Assembly (NCBI GenBank): GCA_021018815.1
Contig: JAITYX010000004.1
Location: forward strand, 4,591,501 to 4,655,500
Source: Talinum fruticosum
Lineage: Eukaryota; Streptophyta; Magnoliopsida; Caryophyllales; Talinaceae
Direction of reading: 5' to 3'
Length of the DNA stretch: 64,000 nucleotides
A model generated the notes under the pieces. It was not told where the DNA came from. It made no database searches and saw nothing but the letters and a program-made list of their open reading frames with translations. This document shows positions 1-10,700 of this stretch, one piece after another. Made by a program: the position numbers and the translations under genes. The number at the start of each line of letters is the position of its first letter. The first letter of the stretch is position 1.

Positions 1-2450
1 GAAGCTCATGTACTGTGATTTTGTCAAAGTATCACCGGCCACTAATGGAGTCATCGGCGCAAATAAAGGTTCGATTTTCTTCGCCGGTGACTCAATTAAT
101 TTTCAAATGGTCCAGTTCATGTTTAATCCAACAACCAAGGACTCGATTCCTTTTAAAAACAAAAGGGGAGAGACAGAGAGAGAGAGAGACCCACTGTCTG
201 AATTGCTCAGGCCACCATCACTGTGACCCTTGCCGAAATGTACATGTTTTCCCAACAGGGTGCACCTTGCCCTCTTGCTTTCCCTATTTTTCTATGGGCG
301 TTCTTTCAAGAAAACAATCGACGGGGGTTGCTTGGAAGGCGGTCAACGGCGTTCTCCGACACGGAAACGGTGCTAGCATGCATCGGTATTAGCTGCCGGG
401 AATACGTGGCGGGAGCAATATAATATGGTCTGTGATTGTGTTGTACTCGGGGAGTGGAGAGACAAACAGGTGGGCTTGGGGTGGATTGAACATTTGGCAC
501 AATCTACACCATTAGATCGAATTTCAAGGCATGAGATTAAAACTTTCGAGTGTAAAAATGATACGTGTTTTTCATGAACATATACCTTAGTTATCTTCTA
601 TTATTTAAAAATTATTATATCATGTAATAAATTGAACAATGATAGTTTAATTAGACAATAGAATTGTATTACAAATTTACAAATTATGTTAAATCTTATT
701 TTATCTATAATTTTTTATATTTATAAAATTACGCGTATGACACGCCTTTTGAATAGGGTTGATTCGATTAGGATGTAACTTAATACTTGTCAACGTAGGT
801 GACGATCTGTTAAAGTTTTACATTCATAATTACTCATAATTATTAAAAAGAAATATTAATTTTAAATCATAAAATTAGATGACAGATCCATATTAGAGAC
901 CAGACCACCTCATAAAGTATAACTAGTTGATGTTGTTACATGATCCCTACTACTAAAGGGTAAGCGACTAAGAAGAGTTTGTAACTCAATTAATACTAAG
1001 ATCGTAATTTCTCTTATCCTTAGGAGCGGTCCGACTCATAGGGATAGAAAGGTCTCTTTGCATAGACTATATATGCAGAAACTCAACATGTCATGAGCCT
1101 AATTGCCCCCGATTGGTGTAATTTGGTTACTGTTCACCCCCTTCCGACCACTATGCCGAACTAACTGTGTATACGTACGAATACTTAATAAGTAGCAGTA
1201 AGGAGTGGTAAGTGGTACCAAGGAGCAATTATGAAAAGTAAGGATTGATTAATAATAGGGTACAAAGGGGTTAAGAACTAGCAATCAATATACAAATAAT
1301 GCTCTTAATTAGTTTGAAACAAACAAGCTTGTAGATTTCCAAGTAAATGGGCGGTTGTTGCAAATTAGGGTTAGAAATGAGTCAAACTGGCTTGGTAACT
1401 CTCAGATTCGGTCAAAGTCGGGCCTAGTTCGGGCTCGGTTTGTATGCTTAGCAAGCCAAATAATGCTCTTCGTTTTCTCTTTGAAGCAGCATGTAAATAT
1501 TTTGATTCATGAAATTGATGAAAGATGGAAGAAAATAAGAGTCAGAGGATTTGATGAATAATTTTTCTTTCTTTTAAAAAAGAATATGATACCTTTGTAG
1601 GAATAAGATATGATACATTAAAAATAAAATTTTTCAAAATATTTGGATTTGGGGAGGATTTGATATCCTTAGAAATCAAATCTCATTCCTTAAAAGTCCA
1701 ACCAAATACAAGGCATGCAAACTTGATACCTAAATGCATCAAATTATATTCTCAAATCCCCCACCAAACACCCCTAATATCTATATCTATTAAACTAAAA
1801 ATATATTTCAAATCAATACGTGAAGATTCAAATATCATACAAGAAAAAGTGCATAACTCAAACTCGGCAATCAAAACACGAGCTTGGCTTGGTTAAATAT
1901 GACTTTAGACAAGCTTGGCTCGGTTGCTTAGTCACGCTTGAGCTCGTCTCGACTCGAATGTATCCGTTACAACTTGCAATAAACCCAAGCGTATGATTTA
2001 ATCTATTACGTAAACATAAACTCATGAAAAGTGGGAAACGTAAAGGCTAATATGATATAATTTGACCGTCCAAATAAAACACCCACGCAAACAGGACATC
2101 ACCATGCAAAGCAAAACGCGGTGTCAAGGCCTTGAATTATTACTTTGGTAAAGATTAGGGAGCAGTCTTTTAATTTAATACTCCAAACTCCTCTTCTTAG
2201 GCTTGGGTTTTTATTTTTAAATAAAATTTAAATAATAATAAAAAATTTATAAAAATTTCTGAATGTCAAAAAGTATTCCCAGATTTTAAATTTTCTGTAC
2301 AAAGCCGCGGCCCCATCTCTTCATTCTTCACATTCCCTTTCAATTTTCAAGTCTTATCTTTGACTTTCTTTAACTACTACCACCCTTCACTTTCTCTCTC
2401 CTCCTCTACATGCCTGTGTTCTCCTTCATCTCTCCCTTGCCCTGTTTTTG
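1..2450. other. Intergenic region, left edge
   Basis: No coding exon can be supported here. The open frames at 8-500 are short, overlap on both strands and resemble no family I know. From about 560 the DNA is AT-rich. A transposon-like patch lies at about 1340-1975 and is listed separately. The last few hundred bases, rich in C and T, lead into the CYP715 promoter. Confidence 0.6.
1340..1975. mobile_element. Degenerate DNA-transposon-like patch with GCTCGAGC-type repeats
   Basis: Two clusters of GGCTCGGTT / GAGCTCG / ACTCGA words, at about 1400-1445 and 1860-1965, flank an AT-rich core. Both outer borders contain TTGCAA (about 1358 and 1974). Subterminal words of this type are common in plant non-autonomous hAT-like elements. 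No clean terminal inverted repeat or target duplication is visible, so class and borders are inferred. A similar patch lies at 60700-61165. Confidence 0.35.
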
Positions 2451-2452
2451 CC

Positions 2453-2460
2453 TATAAATA
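2453..2460 (+). promoter_or_regulatory. TATA box of the CYP715 gene
   Basis: TATAAATA lies about 120 bases before the start codon at 2581, after a C/T-rich stretch typical of plant core promoters. Transcription would be expected to begin about 30 bases downstream, giving a 5' leader of about 90-100 bases ending in a GA repeat. Confidence 0.6.
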
Positions 2461-2557
2461 CCCTTACATCCTCTCTCCATCCTCTTCACTCAACTACTGC
2501 AATCTTCGTTCGGTCCATCTAAACCTTTTCTGACTGAAAAGCCATAGACGAGCGAGC

Positions 2558-2580
2558 GAGAGAGAGAGAGAGAGAGAGAG
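2558..2580 (+). repeat. (GA)n microsatellite abutting the CYP715 start codon
   Basis: An uninterrupted GA run of about 11 units ends directly at the ATG at 2581, so it is the last part of the 5' leader. GA repeats near plant starts are known targets of BBR/BPC GAGA-binding proteins. A role here is inference. Confidence 0.8.
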
Positions 2581-5500
2581 ATGAATACAACAATGCATTT
2601 CGTGATGGCGGTGGTGGTAGTGTTGCTGTGGAAGTTGATAAATGCCTGTTATCTAACTCCAATCAGAGCTTACAGAAAGCTCAGAAAGATGGGGTTTGAT
2701 GGTCCAACTCCAAGCTTCCCGATGGGAAACCTTGGAGACATGAAGAAGTTGCTTATTCAAAGCAAATCATCATCGTCTTTGTCATCATCATCTTCATCTT
2801 CTTCTTCTTCTTCCACGTTCTCCTCTTCTCCTGCTTCGTCGTCGCAGGAGTTGATATCTCATGACATTCATTCTTCTTCTCTTCCTTATTTTGCCCACTG
2901 GCAAAACCTGCATGGTAAGCATGCATGGCCTCCAATGCTTTATCTATATATAGTCCAAATAAATGCCCTACAAAATTATTACAGTCTTAAAATATATGTC
3001 AAAATCAATAATATTTTACCTTTTTTGTGGGAATCTGAACCTCTGTATTAATCAACTACAAATATGTATTAGTATTACTAACGCTATATAATACATAAAA
3101 TTTCATATTAACAGTAAATTCTCTTTATTTTCGATAAGATATAGTTTTGCACTTTTTTTTTATATAGATTTTAGAGAATAAAATAAGTATTATCAAGCAT
3201 ATTCTGCGTTAGTTTTAATGTGGCTTCCACGCTGAAATTTAGGAAGTTGCACATGAGAGGCAAACCCAAAGCTCTTGAGTCACGAGGGTTGTCTTTGTGA
3301 GTGCCAATATGTATTTAAATTGGTAAAGGTTTTTAGCTGGTTTTAAAGATCGATTCAAGTTGTCAGTTTTTTTGTTATTTTGTTGCTTTTGCATTCTTAA
3401 TTGTCTTTCAATATTACTAATTAAAAAATAAAATTCAGAAATTGGTTTGTATCAACTATTGTACGTGTCTCTATGTGTTAAAAAAGAGTTTATCGTTAAC
3501 ATTAGTCCATGATATATAATTATCCCTGAAGAGGAGTTAATTATAATTGTAGTTTTTAATGTGGTTATTTTGTTACAGGGAAAGTTTATGTATATTGGAT
3601 GGGAGTGGAGCCGTTTCTATATGTAGCAGAGCCGGAGTTCCTAAAGCAAATGTCAGGAAGTGTAGTCGGAAAGGATTGGGGAAAACCCAATGTCTTCAAG
3701 AGTGACAGGATTCCCATGTTTGGTGAATTTGGCCTCAATATGATTGAGGGTTCGACTTGGGTTCGTCATAGGCACATTATCACTCCTGCATTCTCCTCTT
3801 CCAACTTGAAGGTATTTATCAGTTCATTAAGTTTTAATTTGTAAATTGGTTAGTTTTGTTTACTAATGTTTGTGTAAACCACTCCTTGAACCATAACTAG
3901 GGCATGACAAGTTTGATGGTGGAATCCGCGACCAAGATAGTCGAGCATTGGACTACTCTCCTTTCGAGTGCAAGCAAGGTTGAACTCGACATGGAGAGGG
4001 AGATCACGGCATTAGCTGGGGAGATTATTGCCAGGACTAATTTTGGAATCAATGATGAGTCAGGGAACATATTGTTAGAGAAATTAAGGGCAATGCAGAT
4101 AAGTCTGTTCAAGCATACGCGTTATGTTGGGGTGCCCTTTGGCGGACTTTTGTGCTTGGGACAAACCCTAGAGGCAAAAAGTTAGGGAAAGAGATCGACA
4201 ACCTCCTCTTATCGATCATTAATGCTAGAAGACAGTTGATCGGAGTGAAACCTCAACATGACCTTCTAGGACTTTTACTCGAGGGTGAGGATCACATCGA
4301 CGGAAAATTCATCAAGAAATTAACCACGAGGGAACTTATCGACGAGTGCAAGACCTTTTTCTTCGGAGGGCACGAGACAGTGGCGTTAGCCATGACATGG
4401 ACATTGGTGCTTTTGGCCATGAACCCTAAATGGCAAGATGAGCTAAGGAAGGAAATCAAGGAGGTGATTGGAGGGAGTGATGAGATTGACTTCACTAAAC
4501 TTGCTGGCCTCAAGAAGGTAACACTTTAGACAACCCACACCACGTTTCATGTTTTCTTTGTGCTGTGTTGAGTATTTGTCTAATTTCTAGTAACGTGATT
4601 ATGTGCATAATATTTTCCATTTTCTAATCAAAGTACGACCATCTTTTCTTTGCATCATTTTTGTTTGTGTTATTTGAATTCTCCTCAAGGAAAAAAGTTC
4701 ATCTTTTTTTTTTTTTTTTCGGTTTGTCCACAACTAACAAACTTTCACATCAATAATTGTCAATTAATATCACCAAAACATAATTTAAAATATTATATAT
4801 ATGAGAAAAATTTTCTATCATCAAGAGGTTTATAAAAATATGTTTTCTAGAGAGAGAGAGATGAGTAAAATGCTTGTATAATATTGCATGGTCAATACAT
4901 GTTGTCAAAGCTCTTGTGCGTACTAAGAAAACAAAAAATAAAATAGAAAACGGTCAGCGTGTACGACTTACTCAGAAGAAGCGAGACATCGACCGTCCAG
5001 GTCTTAAGTCTTAGCTGACCAAGAACACGTGCATGACACGTGATTTCTCACAAACGGTCCCCTGGCACTGGATACATGCCTTGGGTCTTTATCGATTGGT
5101 ATCTATTTATGCCACATAGATCCCCATTTGTGGGTCTCACTTTTGTTTGCTAGCTAGCTAGTCATCATCAATCGAATTGCTTTCTCATGGCAAAAAATTT
5201 AACCGTAAGTTATACAAATGACTCGTCTATTTTTCATGGACTGAATAACCTATTTTACTTTTATAAATATTTATGTACGTAGAAAAATCAATTCTAAATT
5301 AACAAAATAATAAATTAGATGTATTAACTAACTTGTTTTACATCTTATTATGAGATTAAAGTATTGTCGTTTATCTTACAGATGGGTTGGGTTATGAACG
5401 AAGTACTAAGGTTATACCCCTCGTCACCAAACGCACAAAGACAGGCAAGAGGAGACATCCAAGTAGGGGACGTAGTGATTCCCAACGGCACCAACATATG

Positions 5501-5806
5501 GATCGACGTGGTCGGGATGCACCACGATCAAGACCTATGGGGGACGACGTGAATGAGTTCAAGCCGGAGAGGTTCGACGGGAACCTGTACGGCGGGTGCA
5601 AGCACAAGATGGGGTATATGCCCTTTGGGTTTGGAGGGCGTATGTGCATAGGCAGGAGCTATGCCATTATGGAGTACAAGATCGTCATGTGCTCTATACT
5701 CCGTACATTCTCATTCTCCATTTCTCCATCTTACTGCCATTCTCCTTCTTACTGTTTCTCGTTCAGGCCTAGCTTTGGGGTGCCTGTAATCATCGAACGT
5801 CTCTGA
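2581..5806 (+). CDS. CYP715A: Cytochrome P450, CYP715 family (frame broken twice)
   Basis: Four exons: 2581-2914, 3579-3811, 3901-4517, 5382-5806, all with GT..AG borders. The product is a microsomal haem-thiolate monooxygenase of the CYP72 clan. Arabidopsis CYP715A1 is implicated in flower maturation; its substrate is not obvious. Visible landmarks are an N-terminal membrane anchor (residues 5-22), the proline hinge GPTPSFPMGN (41-50), I-helix GGHET, K-helix EVLR (402-405), PERF, and the haem loop FGFGGRMCIG with ligand Cys484. Residues 61-88 are an unusual serine run. Two one-base losses break the frame: A5 at 4176-4180 and G5 at 5539-5543. Allowing one extra base at each gives 536 residues, a normal P450 length. 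Every other part aligns with the family, so I read the breaks as probable sequence errors rather than decay. A TATA box and GA leader precede the ATG. Confidence 0.92.
4176..4180 (+). other. Apparent 1-base deletion in A-run, CYP715 exon 3
   Basis: The frame reads GQTLEAKS then stop, while the +1 frame continues LGKEIDNLLLS, which is the expected family sequence. A run of six A instead of five joins the two without loss. Confidence 0.9.
5539..5543 (+). other. Apparent 1-base deletion in G-run, CYP715 exon 4
   Basis: The frame ends DLWGTT-stop, while the next frame continues GDDVNEFKPERFDG. Six G instead of five would give DLWGDDVNEF, as expected before the PERF motif. As written, the haem-binding loop would be lost. 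Confidence 0.9.
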
Positions 5807-7784
5807 GTTTATGAAGCTTAATTTTGTATGCATCAACTATGTATAGCGTTTGTCGAAGCAGAGTGCTGGGCTGTTGCTGCTGCTGCTGGACTTCGACACC
5901 TACCCGTGCCCTCCCCCGACCCAAACCAGCCTCCTCGGCTTCCCTAAAATAGGCAGCCCAGGCGGTGCGTCTGGTTACCAAAAATATTATATTATGTATA
6001 GCGTTTAATTATGATACAATAAAGCACGAATATAAATACTTAATACTTTACATTAATATTATGTCAATGGCTCATATTTTAGATACGTCATTAAATTATA
6101 CTTCCAAAGCGAGAGTAAATCATATCGTGTGGCTTCTTCAATGATTTTTTTTCTTTGTATAAAAGGAAGACATAAATGTCGATATAAATGAAATTCAAAT
6201 CAATATTTCTGATAATAATTTTGACCTTTAAATTTTTTTAATAATTATAACTACGATTAGTTTAAACACATAATATGAACCATATAACATTATGTCAATG
6301 GTTTGGGTTATTAATTAAGTTAGACTTCATAATAAATACATTTATAATCTATAGTTAGCCGCAAAGTAAATAGTAGGATATTCAGACAAAAAAAAAAGTA
6401 AATATTAGGATATTTATAACTCGAGAAATTTCTTCCCCAGTTGACCCTTCAATTATTATTATTATTTTTTCCATCTTTGTCTTCTTTTTGCCTATGAAAA
6501 GGGTCACTGTCAGTAACGCCCTAGAATTAACGGATTGTTCCACTTATTGGATATTTCTCTCTCCCGTAGAGGAAGAAGATCAATGTTTTTTTTTTTTTTC
6601 TCTGAGTCCAAGCTATTTACCGTATTTTTATGTGAATTTGTTATATATTTTTTTCAGTAAATTTGGTACATTTAAAATAGGTGCCCTTATTCTGTGTGGA
6701 TGACTTTTCAAGAAAATCACTTTATGTGACTGAATAGGGTCCATAGGCAGAAGTTGAAAAATAGATAACTTTTAAAATTAAATCACACTTAATTTGTATA
6801 TGCTCATCTAGTTTACAATATTTTTTATTTCGTAATATCTGTTACTTCACAATCCCACTTACGTATTAATTATTAGTTTACCAAATTCATGCTTATTAAT
6901 TAACTTTTTATCTCTTATTTTCGTTGATTTTCATCATTTTTTAAACCAACATTATTTTTGTCATAAATTTTATATTTTCTTAGTATTTCTTTTACGGTCC
7001 AAAAATGACATTATTACAAAACAAATGGAGTGTATTGTTTAATATATTAAGCCCGATGTACATAAATTAATACACAACTTTACAGTGAAATAAAATGTTC
7101 TTGTTACTCTCATCCCAAATTTTATCCTTATTATTATTATTTTTGGGTGGAAAATGAAGGGCAGCTCCCTCCGGACAAGTCTTATTCATTACCATAAAAA
7201 ACGAACTAAGATTTACTATTTTTTTGGCATCTTGTATCTCAACTCTTAATATGATTCAACCAACCACATAATACCTATAACCTATGACCCAAAATTTAAT
7301 TGTATACTTCCATTAAATTTATTTTTTAAAAAAATATACTCATGACCTATGCGTTACTTACCTTTAAACTTTACTATCTTACAAAAATACCCTACCCAAA
7401 AAAAATAATGGCCTCTCTGTGTGTGCTACCTTCCCTTCGATTTTTTTACCTTTTAAAAAAAAATAAAACAAATAAAGAAATCATAGGGTGCCATATCAAA
7501 TGACGGTCTTGAATGTATGTTTACATGGGTTTCTTTACTGAAAAATGTAGCTTTTGTCAACGCATTTAAGGAGTCGAGGTCAAAGATTTTCTCACAAACA
7601 TATGGATTTCGTCAATTTAGAATCAAATCCAGACCCCTCATCTTAAGAATAGAACACTGTTTTACAGGGGCATCTGCATATCCCCTTTTTTTGGTTCTTT
7701 TTTTTTTTTTTTGGGGGAGGAAGTGGTAAGAGGGCAAAAGAATGCCCGCAAGTGAGACGGAAACCAGTGGCGTTAATGTTAACC
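5807..7784. other. Intergenic, between the converging CYP715 and TPP2 3' ends
   Basis: Contains the 3' ends of the two convergent genes. A GC-rich island with a CTG repeat lies at about 5860-5970, just after the CYP715 stop. The rest is AT-rich with T and A homopolymers, including a T15-G5 run at about 7690-7718. I see no gene, and the short open frames do not resemble proteins. Confidence 0.6.
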
Positions 7785-10700
7785 TTAAAAGGGAGGCAAG
7801 CTTGGAGGGAAGCGAACGTGCATCCACTGTCGTTCATACGAAGCTACATGAGCCCATCCGATCTCTTCGATCAGGGAGAGCTTGAGGTCATAGAGTTTCT
7901 TCTTTGGAGGCTCCCCTCGTCTTGACTTACGTCATTCAACACCTGATGATGAGCAACTCGATCAGATAAGCACACCTATACCACATAATAGAGCATTCAA
8001 ACGATACTGTACAAAATGAAATTGTAACCGAGCGCACCTTCAGTGCAGTTCCCAGCCTTCCGGCTCGCCTCTCACGAATGACAGCCAGAGTTCCATATTT
8101 TGATGACTTTATATCTACCCATTTCCTCAACTCCTTGTACGTTGCTTCGAATAAATCTTGTGGTAAATCAGATGGTGTTGCCACTTGGTCACCTGCCCCA
8201 TCCACTGCTTTTCTCTCTCCCTGCAAGCTCAAAAACCAGAGTACATTTCAGTAGGGGAAAGCAAAAACACGGGCTGGAGCCAGATGCAAATCACAACTAA
8301 GTTTCAACTTCATTGATTTCATCATAATGCAAACGTAAAAGCAAGGCTTCTCTTCCGAAGCAGAGGCACAGGCAGCAATTTAGATATGAAACACCAACAT
8401 CATTAGTGCTGTCTAAATCAGTCAGGAACCTCTATTTTTTGGGTGTCCCCCCCAACAAAAAAAAAAAAGGGATTGTTCTTGGTCAAAAAAATTAGCATTA
8501 CCAACTAGTGACGGCTTAAAGAAAAACAAGTTTGAATAAACATAATGTCCAACAATATTGAACCTTCAACAATTCCATTTCTGCTAATGCCAGTCCTTTT
8601 TGGTAAAGGGCCTCTGCTAACTGGTCTCGAGTCATCTCCATTTGCTTCTTGGTTTTCTGTATAAAAGATAACAATTCAGGATCCCAAAAAGAGCATGCTT
8701 TGCTGTCACAATTTCTTAAAATTTCAACGTAAGGCACATACCTCTTCTTCCTCATCTTCAGGAATGCTTTTTGTGAGATATACTTTGCTAGCTCATCTCT
8801 GTCAATGCTATCAATTACCTCATCAGCTGCACCAATAACCTGCCAAAGCACAAGAGAGCAGATCAAGCAAGGAAGAAAGAAACGTAAAGCCTAATGTTGT
8901 GAACAAGAATTTCCACAATGCTTAACAATTAAGCATGATGCTACAATGAGTACCCATAAAAAACAATCAAGCGAATACAAACAAGAACAAACGATAGCAG
9001 ATCCTCCCACAGTGAAGTCAAGAAATGTCCACTATGTATGCATCCTCACTTTCTGCATGCAAAAAGGCTATTTCCAAACGGCAAGGGAAAATGTGATCAT
9101 TAAGTTTCAAAAAGAACCAGTGAGCAATATCTTCGTGGCAAATCAAGTGCCTATTAGTTCATTAAACATGCACAAGGAGGATAAATGTGCATTTGCATGC
9201 TCCTATGCTGTCACCACCATCACAAAACTCATCAATGCAACTATGATTTGAATAGATGGGTGCTCCTATGTCAAATTCTGATTAAGAGAATCTCATCTAA
9301 AATTCCCCACTATTCACAATGAACTTCACTGAAGTGTATGTACCTCTATCGATGAATAGCTCCTCTGCACAAGCCAAAAGCTCAGCGCCACTGGTAAACC
9401 CCACTCTGAATATTTGTATCTTTCAAAATTATTCCTTTCTATCATATAAAAAGAAACAGCCATCCACAATAATGAGACTCTTTGGCCTGTGTATTTGTAA
9501 CGAAGTGTTCAGGATTTCTTCGGCAGGTATTCTAAGATATAGCCAGTCCTTTTATCTTTCTGCAGGTTGATCATTCATCACCATATACTACAACAATATC
9601 ACAAATTCACAATGTCGGAGATTTACTGAATGTTTACTGCATATGTTTTATTGTTTTCCCATTATAATTTGGTAATTCAAAAAAAAGTTAAAATAAAAAC
9701 ATTATTTCATTGTTTTCCGCAACCATCTTGCAGAGCTTATAGTATCATTTGTTATTGAATAAATAAACTTTCTTTCTCTATACTAACACCTAAAGATCAG
9801 TGTCCACACTTCTAAATCAGAATCTCATTTCCCTCTCCAATATTCAAAAAATTGCTCCAAAAGAAAACATAGTGACTAAACTTGGCCTCTGGACAGAAAA
9901 CTAGGGGTAGAAAATACCTCGTCCAAGTGCTGAGACTTGTCATTAACATCACTTTGGGAAAGCACTCCCTCCAAGATCTTAGCAAGTAATGGAGTGTAAT
10001 TCGGATATTCAGCCTGTCAAGCAAAGGATATGGAACAAAATATTAGGTTGGCAAGCATCTAGGGGATAGCAAAAAAATATATCCATCCAGTTGTACTGCC
10101 TATTCAAAGTTCATATTTAGATTTGATAAAAAAAAGCTCATATTTAGATCATGGAAACTTAAATCAGCAATATCTTGGTTTAATTGCAAGCTGTGGATGA
10201 GGGAGAGAATCCTGACCCAATCAAAACCATAAACTTGTTCATCACTTCTCCCACTAAAGTTTCCTCGTCGCCACTTCCGTGGCCACCAAAACATCTCTCA
10301 ACAAAGAATCCATAGTTGGCCCATCCTCCAGCAAAGCAAGCAACACTTTGAAGCCAAAAGGGACAAATTTATTTCTATGATATCATGGAGGCACTAGTTC
10401 TCACCTCGCAGGATCTCGATTTCATTCTCTATGGCTGGATATCCACTGCAAATGCTACTCGCACGGAAGAGGAAAGCAATAGAGAAAGTAGCTGCAGATA
10501 TGGTGATAGGGGCAGCATTGAAGGTGATGTAGCCTGTTAGGCACACTGGTGCGGGCAGTTGAATGAGGATGAGGTGGCAGTTGAATGAGGATGAGGTGGG
10601 ACTCGTGGGACTAAGGTGATAGGTAGTGGCAGAGAGTATTTATTTTCTCATTTTTAAAATTTGGTAAATGAATGATGTGAATAACCCATATTTAAAATGC

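Noticed and set aside
2581..5806. CYP715 as a true pseudogene
   Set aside because: All splice sites and motifs are intact, the only lesions are one-base losses in runs, and every neighbour gene shows the same lesion type.
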